Positions 50,963 through 59,366 of a stretch of 64,000 nt of DNA are shown piece by piece. Each line of letters opens with the position of its first letter. Positions within the stretch are counted from its first letter, which is position 1. The translations under genes and the position numbers were made by a program. Source of the DNA: Neobacillus citreus (GTDB lineage Bacteria > Bacillota > Bacilli > Bacillales > Cytobacillaceae); contig NZ_JAGYPE020000004.1 of NCBI RefSeq assembly GCF_018343545.2, positions 71,769 to 135,768 of the forward strand, read 5' to 3'. A model generated the notes under the pieces. It searched no databases. It was given only the letters and a program-made list of their open reading frames with translations, and was not told the origin of the DNA.

Positions 50963-52705
50963 TTAAACCAATTGTACTTCCATCCATTTACGGACACTGT
51001 TAATAAACCAGATTTTCTCGCTATTATACAGATCTGCAAGCGTGAGTGTTTTTTCTTGGATCTCACCATTTTTTATAAGAACATCACGAAAAGTACCAGC
51101 TAGTAGTCCGCTTTTTACGGAGGGGGTCCATAATAATCCGCCTATTTGCAAAACGATGTTCCCATTTGTAAATTCCGTTAATTCTTCATCTTCATTCCAA
51201 AGGAGGACATCGAAAATGTCACCCGGCTTCTTCTTCTGGAATTGCGTATAAATGTCACGATACGTTGTCTTATGATATAAAAATAAGTGTTCCTTGGTTA
51301 CTGGTTTGTCTGCAAGAGTAACCTTCACGACAGAATCCATTTGGTTAATCGGACTACCTTCGATTGTAAACTGGCCTTGCCGGTCCAAGAGAAGACGAAC
51401 TTTCAATTGACCCGTATTATGGTTAATTGAAAAATCATTCAAAGTCCTTCTGATGCCATCAAAATCAAACGGAAAACCGAAGTATTCAGCAGAATTTTTC
51501 AAGCGATGGAGATGCTCATCCAATAAAAAGAAGGTGCCATCCTCCAATAACAAGCTTTCCAGCAATTGAAACTCCGGACTATCCGCTTCAAGCAGACTTG
51601 CTTTTGTGAGAATTTCGTCATACTCGCCATCAGAAGTAGAATCCCATGTGATCCCGCCGCCAACCCCGTAGGTGGCCTTCCCTGAAAGATGATCAATCAA
51701 AACGGTTCGAATCGGTACATTAAAAACAGCTTCATTGTTCGGGGTGATATATCCAATCGCACCGCAATAAACATCACGCGGTTCTGTTTCCAAGTCGGAA
51801 ATGATTTTCATCGTGCTAATCTTCGGTGCGCCTGTTATAGACCCGCATGGAAAAAGGGCCTTAAATATATCAACAAGTTTGATATGATCAGACACCTCTG
51901 CCGTTATCGTTGAGGTCATTTGATGTACGGTCGGATAATGTTCAATTTCAAAAAGCTTTGGAACTGCTACAGTCCCAGGCTCAGCAATCATCCCTAAATC
52001 ATTTCGCAATAGGTCAACAATCATTAGGTTCTCGGCCCGGTTTTTTTCCGAATCGAAAAGCCAGTTCGAATTTGCTTTATCTTCCTCCAATGTTTTTCCT
52101 CTTTTTATCGTACCTTTCATCGGCCGGGTGGTGATATCGCTGCCATTCCAGTGAAAAAACAATTCAGGAGAGGCTGATAAAATACTATGTTCACCTGTAT
52201 TAATGTACGCACAGTAATTCGAAGACTGGGCTTTTTTGAGTTTTCCATAAAAAGCAAGGTCGTCTCCTTGAAAGTGTGAGTTTAACCTAATCGTATAGTT
52301 GGTCTGGTATGTATCTCCGCATTCAATGGATTGTTTAATGAAATCTATCGCTTGATAATACTGATCCATATTAACTGATGGAACCCAGTCCGTATGTGTA
52401 TAGTCTCCGTTACTGCTAATCTGTTGATATATCGGTTCTTGAAAAATACCAAACCAAAGCAGGGGATAGGTACCGCCTTCCACGACTTTAAAAGCCGAAT
52501 CAAAGGCTGGCGCACTTTCGTATGATAGAAATCCCGCTGCATAATAGCCTTTATCCACCCATTCTTGCAGGTGTTGAAAGCTTGGTAATACATCTGCAAT
52601 TGTCTGAGCCACAATAACCTCAATAGGATTTTGAAATGTAAGCGGCTTAATTTTTCCATATGTATCGGCAAATTCGAAGGTTAAAAGAGGTGCTCTATGT
52701 TTCAT
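50963..52705 (-). CDS. pabB: Fused aminodeoxychorismate synthase component I / aminodeoxychorismate lyase
   Basis: 580 residues. Residues 1-375 are the chorismate-binding PabB domain: SPELFFHW, TTRPMKGTIKRG (about 188-199), CGSITGAPKIST (about 277) and GVGGGITWDS. Residues about 385-580 are a PabC-type PLP lyase (LLEDGTFFLLDEHLHRL; PLP Lys candidate in LYHKTTYRD; NGNIVLQIGG). Together with PabA it makes p-aminobenzoate from chorismate for folate. The ATG at 52705 overlaps the pabA stop region by 11 bases. In B. subtilis pabB and pabC are separate genes in the folate operon, so this is a stand-alone fused version, possibly a second copy. Confidence 0.9.
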   Translation of the reverse strand: MKHRAPLLTFEFADTYGKIKPLTFQNPIEVIVAQTIADVLPSFQHLQEWVDKGYYAAGFLSYESAPAFDSAFKVVEGGTYPLLWFGIFQEPIYQQISSNGDYTHTDWVPSVNMDQYYQAIDFIKQSIECGDTYQTNYTIRLNSHFQGDDLAFYGKLKKAQSSNYCAYINTGEHSILSASPELFFHWNGSDITTRPMKGTIKRGKTLEEDKANSNWLFDSEKNRAENLMIVDLLRNDLGMIAEPGTVAVPKLFEIEHYPTVHQMTSTITAEVSDHIKLVDIFKALFPCGSITGAPKISTMKIISDLETEPRDVYCGAIGYITPNNEAVFNVPIRTVLIDHLSGKATYGVGGGITWDSTSDGEYDEILTKASLLEADSPEFQLLESLLLEDGTFFLLDEHLHRLKNSAEYFGFPFDFDGIRRTLNDFSINHNTGQLKVRLLLDRQGQFTIEGSPINQMDSVVKVTLADKPVTKEHLFLYHKTTYRDIYTQFQKKKPGDIFDVLLWNEDEELTEFTNGNIVLQIGGLLWTPSVKSGLLAGTFRDVLIKNGEIQEKTLTLADLYNSEKIWFINSVRKWMEVQLV

Positions 52706-53276
52706 TTGTCTTTTCCTTTATAAAAAAATTTCGGAGCATGTCCATTCCGTTATCCGTTAAGATGGATTCGGGATGGAATTGAACGCCTTCCACCTTATAT
52801 TCCTTATGGCGAAGGGCCATAATCTCCCCGTCCTCACTTCTAGCACTAATCTCTAAGCAGGGGGGAAGGGTGGATTTTTCGACTATTAATGAATGATATC
52901 GTGTGACTTGAAATGGTGAAGGCAGTCCTGTGAAGACACCACGCTTGTCATGCCTGATGAAAGAAATTTTCCCATGCATCGGTTTAGCAGCTTTAATAAC
53001 GTTTCCGCCAAATGCTTGGGCAATGGTCTGATGCCCAAGGCAGACACCCAAAATAGGTATTTCCTGATGAAATCTTTTCACAACTTCTAAACATAGACCA
53101 GCGGTATCTGGATTTCCCGGTCCGGGAGAAATCAAAATAGAATCAGGCTGCATGATTTCTATTGTTTCCAAGGTTAACTGGTCATTCCGAATCACCACTA
53201 CGTCCTCACCGATCTTGCGTATGAATTGAACTAAGTTATACGTGAATGAATCATAGTTGTCGATCATTAAAATCAC
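52695..53276 (-). CDS. pabA: Aminodeoxychorismate synthase glutamine amidotransferase component
   Basis: 193 residues from GTG 53276 (MILMIDNYDSFTYN, the B. subtilis PabA start), preceded by GGTGGTGAGAG; ATG 53267 is an alternative. Class I amidotransferase triad: Cys in GVCLGHQTIAQAFGG (about 80) and His/Glu in VQFHPESILT (about 170). It supplies ammonia to the PabB domain; the trpG-type role in tryptophan synthesis is possible, since PabA can be amphibolic. Translationally coupled to the fused pabB-pabC gene. Confidence 0.9.
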   Translation of the reverse strand: MILMIDNYDSFTYNLVQFIRKIGEDVVVIRNDQLTLETIEIMQPDSILISPGPGNPDTAGLCLEVVKRFHQEIPILGVCLGHQTIAQAFGGNVIKAAKPMHGKISFIRHDKRGVFTGLPSPFQVTRYHSLIVEKSTLPPCLEISARSEDGEIMALRHKEYKVEGVQFHPESILTDNGMDMLRNFFIKEKTNET

Positions 53277-53574
53277 GGTATTTACTCTCACCACCTAGAT
53301 TTAAACAAAATTCAAATATTAGTATACAATCACATGGAGTAATTAGTAAACTTGTCCTGTTTTTTCAGTTTAACTTTAAGTGATATTTTTCCAAAAGGTG
53401 AAAGTTTTTCTTTTAAAATAAAGGTGTTTTCAAATATTAAAATGAGCAATTGGTCCTATTGGTCCTAGAAGAATGGATTTTGCAGTTAGGCACCTTTGTT
53501 GAAAGTTAAGTTTTTTATACCTATAATCTTTTAAGTAAACGTTTTTTATTATTACATAAAGAGGTGTGACAAAA
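53277..53574. other. Divergent promoter region, pabA / FMN reductase
   Basis: About 298 AT-rich bases between divergent genes. It must hold both promoters. Two close copies of TTGGTCCTA lie at about 53450-53469 (TTGGTCCTATTGGTCCTAG), a short tandem repeat that could be an operator half-site. No gene is seen. Confidence 0.4.
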
Positions 53575-54114
53575 ATGAAATTAGTAGCAATCGTGGGAAG
53601 TTTACGGAAAGATTCTTATAATAGGGGTTTGGTAGAAACGATTAAGGAGAGGTTTGTTCAAAAATTCGAATTAGAGATTCTTGAAATCGGACAACTTCCG
53701 CATTATAATCAAGATGATGAATTTAATCCTTCTGAGCCTGTATTGGAATTCAAGAGAAAGGTTAAAGAAGCTGACGGTGTTATTATTATTACTCCTGAAT
53801 TCAACTGGTCGATTCCTGGCGTGTTAAAAAATGCGCTTGATTGGTTGTCTCGGGTCGATAAAGTATTGATTGGAAAACCGGTTATGACCGGCGGTGCAAC
53901 TATGGGCATAGCAGGAACACTGCGGGCCCAACTGCATATACGTGAAATCTTAGCATCACTTCAGGCAAAGCTATTGCCGCCGGCAGGAAACGAAATCCTG
54001 ATCAGCCAGGCACATACGAAATTTGATGAAGAAACAGGCCTTTTGAAAGAAGAAGCAACGTTGAAATTCGTCGATGATGTCGTCGAAAGATTCGTCGCTT
54101 TCGTTAAAGAATAA
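53575..54114 (+). CDS. NADPH-dependent FMN reductase
   Basis: 179 residues from ATG 53575 (AGAGGTGTGAC upstream). Flavodoxin-like fold with GSLRKDSYNRGL (phosphate site, about 8-19), TPEFNWSIPGVLKNALDWLSR (about 80-100, FMN isoalloxazine region) and TGGATMGIAGTLRAQLHIRE. Members are azo-, chromate- or quinone reductases. Monocistronic, with a GC-rich hairpin after it. Physiological acceptor unknown. Confidence 0.87.
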   Translation: MKLVAIVGSLRKDSYNRGLVETIKERFVQKFELEILEIGQLPHYNQDDEFNPSEPVLEFKRKVKEADGVIIITPEFNWSIPGVLKNALDWLSRVDKVLIGKPVMTGGATMGIAGTLRAQLHIREILASLQAKLLPPAGNEILISQAHTKFDEETGLLKEEATLKFVDDVVERFVAFVKE

Positions 54115-54133
54115 ACTCATTTAAACTGTAAAA

Positions 54134-54156
54134 CGCCGGGGGCAAGTCTCCCGGCG
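54134..54156. terminator. GC-rich hairpin between converging genes
   Basis: CGCCGGG (54134-54140) pairs with CCCGGCG (54150-54156). No clear T-run; probably a bidirectional terminator. Confidence 0.55.
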
Positions 54157-54161
54157 CTGGT

Positions 54162-55298
54162 TCATACACCAATTAAATACTGTATAAGGGTTATTCCTGC
54201 TAAAAATGAAAAATTATAAATGCTGAATTTTATTAAGTATTTCTTATTTTCCTCCGGAAACTCCCAAATGAATAGTTTATAGGAAATGACACTTGCCAGT
54301 GAAGCAATAATAGTGCCAAGGCCCCCAATGTTGACGCCCATTAATAACGGCTGCCAATCTGGTGTAAATTTTGCCAGCAGTAGGGAGGCAGGGACATTGC
54401 TGATCAATTGGCTTAAAAGAATCGACGTAAAGAAAACAGAATGTGAACTGTCGAGACTTTCATTCGCAAACGTGTTTACGATGCTGGTATTCGATATATT
54501 TCCGATGAAAACAAAAAAGCAAATAAACGTAAACAGCAGGGTATAATCTATTTTTCTCAATAAATGAATATCTAGCAAACAAACTGCCGCTAACGTCAGG
54601 AAAAAGGCGAGTTTGTCACTAACCACACCAAAGATAGAGGCAATGATGAAGGCGAAGACTACTCCCCAAACAACCGCTTTTTTTCTTCCCTCAAAAGTAG
54701 AAGCCGGAAACACCACATTTAATTCTTTCCCTTTTAGTCTCATCAAAAGAATTCCAAGTATAACAATTCCCAAAATAGCTAATAGAAAAATCGTTCCGAA
54801 AAACTGCAAAGGTTTTATTCCGTAATAAGTAAAGATAAACAGGTTCTGCGGATTTCCCATTGGTGTCAAACTGCTGCCTAGATTAGCCGCGATCGTTTGC
54901 AGGATTATCGTTTCCATCATGTTGTTCTTCAACTTTTTGCTTATAATCAGTGTTAACGGTACAAATGTTATTAAGGCAACGTCGTTGGTGACGAACATTG
55001 AGCTAAAGAAGCATAAGAAAACGAGAATCGCGGATACTTTTTTGCTTGTATGGCATTTATTCAAGATTGAAATCGCGAATTTATCTAATAGTTTCAATTC
55101 CTCGAAGGCCTTAATGACTAGCATAAGGTTAAATAAACTTATGATAACCTTGAGGTTTATATATTCAAGCTTTGGAGGATGCAGAAAGCAGCTTGCCAAT
55201 GCTAATATAAGTGAAACCGTGAATACGATGTCTTTTTTTAAAAAAGAAACGGGCAAACTTAGTCTTTTCTGTTTTCGAACAACAACCAATTCTTTCAC
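54162..55298 (-). CDS. ArsB/NhaD-CitMHS-type ion transporter
   Basis: About 378 residues from GTG 55298; the frame is open to TTG 55367 and the start is uncertain because no good ribosome site is seen. Some 10-11 membrane helices. Landmarks of the ion-transporter superfamily: SMFVTNDVALITFVPL (about 95-110) and NLGSSLTPMGNPQNLFIFTYYG (about 138-159), with a similar ISNVPASLLLAKF in the second half. Substrate could be an anion, arsenite or Na+/H+; sequence does not decide. Single gene with a strong hairpin downstream of the neighbouring TldD/PmbA pair. Confidence 0.78.
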   Translation of the reverse strand: MKELVVVRKQKRLSLPVSFLKKDIVFTVSLILALASCFLHPPKLEYINLKVIISLFNLMLVIKAFEELKLLDKFAISILNKCHTSKKVSAILVFLCFFSSMFVTNDVALITFVPLTLIISKKLKNNMMETIILQTIAANLGSSLTPMGNPQNLFIFTYYGIKPLQFFGTIFLLAILGIVILGILLMRLKGKELNVVFPASTFEGRKKAVVWGVVFAFIIASIFGVVSDKLAFFLTLAAVCLLDIHLLRKIDYTLLFTFICFFVFIGNISNTSIVNTFANESLDSSHSVFFTSILLSQLISNVPASLLLAKFTPDWQPLLMGVNIGGLGTIIASLASVISYKLFIWEFPEENKKYLIKFSIYNFSFLAGITLIQYLIGV

Positions 55299-55393
55299 AA
55301 TGATCACCAAAAAGGTTAGGATTTTTTCAACAATGATAACATTATGATTAAATTCGATTCCTGTCAATTAAATTTTATAGCTTAAAAGCAACG

Positions 55394-55426
55394 GGGGGCT
55401 GACCCCCAAGGTGAGAGACAGCCCCC
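55394..55426 (-). terminator. Terminator after the TldD/PmbA pair
   Basis: GGGGGCTG (55394-55401) pairs with CAGCCCCC (55419-55426). On the minus strand it follows the PmbA stop by 16 bases. Confidence 0.7.
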
Positions 55427-55441
55427 TATAAAAACACCACT

Positions 55442-56785
55442 TTATTCTACTGTAACGGATAAGGACTTAATAAGTAGTGACGGCGAACCAACTGGTGAGA
55501 GTGGGAAGGTTAGGTCGGATCCTACTTTTTCCACATCGGTCAAAAGCTGATAGAAATTCCCCGCGATCGTCATAAGATTAACTGGAAATTGGATCTTTCC
55601 GTCCTTTACATAAAACCCATTCGCAGCAACCGAGAAGTCACCGGATATTTGGTTCGCACCTGAATGTAAGCCGGATAAACCGGTAATCAACACGCCTTCG
55701 CCCATCGTAAAGACCAACTCTTCCAAAGATGATGCTGAAGGAACAATATAAAGATTGGAAGGCCCAACCTTGACGGCACCTTTATAGGAATCTTTCTGGG
55801 CATGACCGGTTGTGGCTGTTTGGTCCTTTTTAGCTGTTTTTAGATTATGGAGGAAGGAATGCAACACACCTGATTCCACCAAGGTAAGTTTCTCCGTTGC
55901 TACTCCTTCACTGTCAAAATTCCTGCTGCCAAGGCCATCTTCAAGGAATGGATCATCGACGATTGTCACCATCGAACTCGCTATTTGCTTCCCCAGTTTA
56001 TCTTTAAGCGAAGATAACCCCGCTTGAGTGTTTTCCGCTGAAAAATTGTCGGAAAAAGTAGCTAGCAGGCTGGCGGCCGCATCGTTACGTAACAGGACAG
56101 GGTAATCCTTGCTCGTAATATTTCGCGAACCCAACTGTGATAAGGCTTCCTCAGCTGCTCTTGTAGCAATCTCTTTGGCAGCCAGACTTTGAAAGTCCTT
56201 TGTTACTTTAAATTCAAAAGATGTCTTGGTTTCCTCTCCATCTTTCACAATCGCTTCCACCATGACATACAAATAATTCACCTGATCACTCAAGGACAAT
56301 CCTTTAGTATTGGAAAGGCTTTTGGTTACCGATGTCGTACGTATCAAACAATAATCTGTCGCCACAATCCTCGGGTCCATTGCCAGCAATTCACGTTCCA
56401 CATCTTTGATAAATTGAATCTTTTCCAGAATGGTTACATCATTTAAGACTGCGGAATAAAAATTCCGGTTCTCATAAAAGCTGCTGCCCGCAAATATTTC
56501 TTCAATATCCTCGTCATTCATGAACTCAGCATTTTCTTTTGCATTTTTTAATAGGAAGGGGATAGAGGCATCATCTAATTTTTCCGTATAGGCGTAGCCC
56601 ATTTTCCCGTCAATGATACCACGGAAAGAAACACCGCCGTCTTCCGCGATTTCGTATTGGTCCATTTCGCCTTTAAATATTTGACAGCCAAAAACTTCTT
56701 TCATTTCATAGTAAACCTCAACATCTGTAAAACCAGTGGAGGCGGCTTCTTTAAAAAGTTTCACCTGAAAATCCTGTATATTCAT
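55442..56785 (-). CDS. TldD/PmbA-family protein, PmbA/TldE-type subunit
   Basis: 447 residues. It has the overall TldD/PmbA fold (VEVYYEMKE, KGEMDQYEIAEDGGVSFRGIIDGKMGYAYTE) but lacks the HExxxH motif of the partner, which is the rule for TldE/PmbA. It ends with GDFSVAANGFYVKDGK and a G/S-rich tail. The heterodimeric protease degrades unfolded peptides and processes some ribosomal peptide products. ATG 56785 lies three bases after the partner's stop; AAGGGGG upstream. Confidence 0.88.
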   Translation of the reverse strand: MNIQDFQVKLFKEAASTGFTDVEVYYEMKEVFGCQIFKGEMDQYEIAEDGGVSFRGIIDGKMGYAYTEKLDDASIPFLLKNAKENAEFMNDEDIEEIFAGSSFYENRNFYSAVLNDVTILEKIQFIKDVERELLAMDPRIVATDYCLIRTTSVTKSLSNTKGLSLSDQVNYLYVMVEAIVKDGEETKTSFEFKVTKDFQSLAAKEIATRAAEEALSQLGSRNITSKDYPVLLRNDAAASLLATFSDNFSAENTQAGLSSLKDKLGKQIASSMVTIVDDPFLEDGLGSRNFDSEGVATEKLTLVESGVLHSFLHNLKTAKKDQTATTGHAQKDSYKGAVKVGPSNLYIVPSASSLEELVFTMGEGVLITGLSGLHSGANQISGDFSVAANGFYVKDGKIQFPVNLMTIAGNFYQLLTDVEKVGSDLTFPLSPVGSPSLLIKSLSVTVE

Positions 56786-56788
56786 CTT

Positions 56789-58177
56789 TTATTCCCCCTT
56801 TGTCCCGCCAACGGTGATTTCACTTACCCGAATCATTGGCTGGCCGACGTTTACCGGGATACTGCCGCTCAAGGAACCGCACATTCCCGCACCATGCCCG
56901 AGATTGTTCCCGACCATATCGACAAGCTGTAAGGTTTTCGGGCCGTTCCCAATTAAAGTTGCTCCCTTTAATGGCTTTCCGATTTTTCCGTTTTTTACCT
57001 CGTATGCTTCCATGATGGCAAAGTTGTAATCGCCTGTTGCTGGGTTGACCTGGCCGCCGCCCATGTACTTGGCATATATTCCATTCTCAGTCGCTGCGAT
57101 GATTTCTCCCGGTCTTGATTTGCCTGGGGCGATATACGTATTGGTCATTCTTGAGGTAGGGGCAAAGCGAAAGGACTGTCTTCTGCCGGAACCGGTAGAT
57201 TTCATTCCCATCCGGCGTGAATTAAATTTATCAATTAAATAGCCTGTTAAAATCCCATTTTCGATTAACACATTTTTTCGTGACTTTTCACCCTCATCGT
57301 CGATGTTAATGGATCCCCATTCATTAGGAATTGTGCCATCATCAATGTACGTAACGATTTCCGGAGCAACTCTTTCCCCGATGCGATTAGCGAATACAGA
57401 ATTGTTTTTCGCGACAGCAGTGGCCTCTAAGCCATGTCCACAGGCCTCATGAAAAATGACCCCGCCAAACTCATTATCAATAATCACCGGGAATTTGCCG
57501 CTCGGGCATGGGTTGGCATCGAGCATGGTTACGGCAATCCTGGCTGCTTCATTGGCATAAAGATCAAGATTTAAGTTTTCGATAAATTCAAAGCCGCTAT
57601 GGGCACCCGGTCCGTAAAAGCCAGTTTCCATTTTATTGCCGCATACAGCAACGGCTTGTATCGCCAGTCTTGAGCGGACTCGTTTGTCTTCGATATATTT
57701 TCCTTCAGAATTGGCAATAAGCACATTCTGCTCCTCATCCATTACACGCACGGTTACCTGAGAAATACTAGAGTGATAGCTTTTAGCCATATCTGAAGCA
57801 TTTTTCATGACGGCAATTTTTCTAGATTTAACTACTTCTTGCGGCAGCAATTGGATCGGATGGAGTGTACTATACGACTCTCGAACAAATGGGGCAGGGG
57901 AGATGACACTGTTTCCTTTAATGGCTTGTGCCGCATTTTTCGCAGCCTTCACCAGACCGTCCTTACTGAAATCGGTGGTATACGCATAAACACTTTGCAA
58001 TCCCTTAAATACACGGATTCCAACCCCAAAATCACGTCCGGAGAGAGCGGTTTCAATTTTACTGCTTCTTAGGGTGATATTATTGGTAAACCGATCCTCT
58101 ACGAAAATCTCAGAAAAATCGCCGCCAGTGGATAAAGCTGCTGTCAGTACGTCTTCAATTAATGATTGACTAAGCAT
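56789..58177 (-). CDS. tldD: TldD-type metalloprotease
   Basis: 462 residues. The catalytic zinc motif HEACGHGLEA (HExxGH-type, about 239-248) is intact, preceded by NEFGGVIFHEA, and a downstream Cys in GAGMCGSLSGSIPVNVGQP (about 430) is typical. It works as a complex with the PmbA-type protein encoded next. ATG 58177 has AGGAGGTCATC upstream. No peptide-precursor gene for a modified peptide is evident beside it, so a general protein-quality role is more likely. Confidence 0.9.
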   Translation of the reverse strand: MLSQSLIEDVLTAALSTGGDFSEIFVEDRFTNNITLRSSKIETALSGRDFGVGIRVFKGLQSVYAYTTDFSKDGLVKAAKNAAQAIKGNSVISPAPFVRESYSTLHPIQLLPQEVVKSRKIAVMKNASDMAKSYHSSISQVTVRVMDEEQNVLIANSEGKYIEDKRVRSRLAIQAVAVCGNKMETGFYGPGAHSGFEFIENLNLDLYANEAARIAVTMLDANPCPSGKFPVIIDNEFGGVIFHEACGHGLEATAVAKNNSVFANRIGERVAPEIVTYIDDGTIPNEWGSINIDDEGEKSRKNVLIENGILTGYLIDKFNSRRMGMKSTGSGRRQSFRFAPTSRMTNTYIAPGKSRPGEIIAATENGIYAKYMGGGQVNPATGDYNFAIMEAYEVKNGKIGKPLKGATLIGNGPKTLQLVDMVGNNLGHGAGMCGSLSGSIPVNVGQPMIRVSEITVGGTKGE

Positions 58178-58498
58178 GATGACCTCCTATGTATTTTATT
58201 TTCTACGTTATTATCAAACTACAATGTAATAGTCGGAAGAGGATATGTCTTGGTTTCGCAATTTAAGATGTTTTTTTATCGACAATTATTTTAATTTTTT
58301 TGTCGACAAAAATCTGTTTACAAAACTAATAGAATTTTGGGAAAATTTTAATAATAGTTATTGGATTTTCCAATTAAAAGTGATACTATATTTTTGTGGA
58401 TTATAACAGTTTGATTAACGAATAAACGATGTTTAGTAAAGTTTTGATAGTTTTACGTATTTTAAGGTGTCGACAGACTACAGTAGGTGGTGAATAAA
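58178..58498. other. Divergent regulatory region, tldD / GntR regulator
   Basis: This 321-base AT-rich region holds a TGTCGACA palindrome at 58301-58308 and a full operator copy at 58468-58482. It must carry the promoters of both divergent genes. No coding frame is supported. Confidence 0.55.
58468..58482 (+). promoter_or_regulatory. GntR operator copy 1 (autoregulatory)
   Basis: TGTCGACAGACTACA: half-sites TGTCG and CTACA separated by five bases. It sits 16 bases before the regulator's ATG and overlaps the leader next to the ribosome site, as expected for autorepression. Confidence 0.7.
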
Positions 58499-59179
58499 AT
58501 GGATTCTTTTTCTATCGAAAAACCAGTCCGATATTACGATCAAGTCTATAACACGCTTAGAGAAATGATTGTTCAAGGGGACTTAAAACCTGGTGATAGT
58601 ATATATGAAGCAAGAATCGCCAGAGATTTAAATATCAGCAGAAGTCCTGTCAGGGAAGCTGTCCGCGCTTTAGAAAAAGAAGGGTTATTAGCCATTGATG
58701 AAAAGTCAAGAATCACTGTCTATAAACCAACTTTGAAGGATATCGTGGATATTTACGAGTGCCGGATGGTCTTAGAGTCCTTGGCTGCTAGATTGACAAC
58801 TAGGCTTGCTACAGCGCAGGAACTGCAGAATATCGAAAAAACAGTCATTGATTCGAAGCAATATTTGGATGCTGAAGGGGAACGGAACAGACAGGCCTTG
58901 ATTGCCGAAAATGGCCGTTTTCACGAATTAATCATCAAATACAGCCAAAATAGGAGATTAAAGAAGCAGCTGAGAGACCTGCATTCATTAAGTCACTACT
59001 TCAGGACCCTAAACTTCCAAGGTGAGAATAGGGAATGGATTGTGTATAACGAACATCAGGATATTTTAGTGCAAATGAAAAGAAGAGATGAAGACAAGGC
59101 GGCTTTTATGATGAACAAACATCTTGAAACTGACTTGGAGCATCTGAAGGAAATTTTCTCTAGATACACTAAAGAATAG
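58499..59179 (+). CDS. GntR/FCD-family regulator of the cyclic-amide operon
   Basis: 226 residues from ATG 58499 with AGGTGGTGA upstream; the GTG at 58487 lies inside that site. N-terminal winged helix: VYNTLREMIVQGDLKPGDSIYEARIARDLNISRSPVREAVRALEKEGLL (about 18-66). C-terminal FCD domain with metal-ligand-like residues (ECRMVLESLAARL, NGRFHELIIKYS, NEHQDILVQMK). It should repress the downstream hydantoinase operon and its own gene by way of three identical-type operators, released by a carboxylate or pathway intermediate. Confidence 0.9.
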   Translation: MDSFSIEKPVRYYDQVYNTLREMIVQGDLKPGDSIYEARIARDLNISRSPVREAVRALEKEGLLAIDEKSRITVYKPTLKDIVDIYECRMVLESLAARLTTRLATAQELQNIEKTVIDSKQYLDAEGERNRQALIAENGRFHELIIKYSQNRRLKKQLRDLHSLSHYFRTLNFQGENREWIVYNEHQDILVQMKRRDEDKAAFMMNKHLETDLEHLKEIFSRYTKE

Positions 59180-59225
59180 AAAAATAAGAAGGTCATCAAA
59201 TGGATAAATGCCTCATATTTTAAAC

Positions 59226-59240
59226 TGTCGACAGACTACA
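59226..59240 (+). promoter_or_regulatory. GntR operator copy 2
   Basis: TGTCGACAGACTACA, identical over 15 bases to copy 1, in the gap between the regulator and hydantoinase genes. It lies 79 bases upstream of copy 3. Confidence 0.75.
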
Positions 59241-59304
59241 GCTGATTTAGGATCTTATTGCTTTTGGCAACAGAAGATTTTATAAAGAACCCTGCCGATT
59301 AAAC

Positions 59305-59325
59305 TGTCGACAGACGACATATAAT
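59305..59325 (+). promoter_or_regulatory. GntR operator copy 3 overlapping the hydantoinase promoter
   Basis: TGTCGACAGACGACA (59305-59319) is a perfect inverted repeat of TGTCG around five bases. It abuts a TATAAT -10 element (59320-59325), so bound repressor would block RNA polymerase. The predicted start near 59332 also rules out translation from the upstream TTG at 59328. Confidence 0.78.
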
Positions 59326-59366
59326 AATTGTTTATAAGAAATCCACAGGAAAGGATTGAAGACAAG

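Noticed and set aside
56789-58177. TldD/PmbA as maturation proteases of a modified-peptide (RiPP) cluster
   Set aside because: No small precursor gene, radical-SAM enzyme or cyclodehydratase lies nearby.
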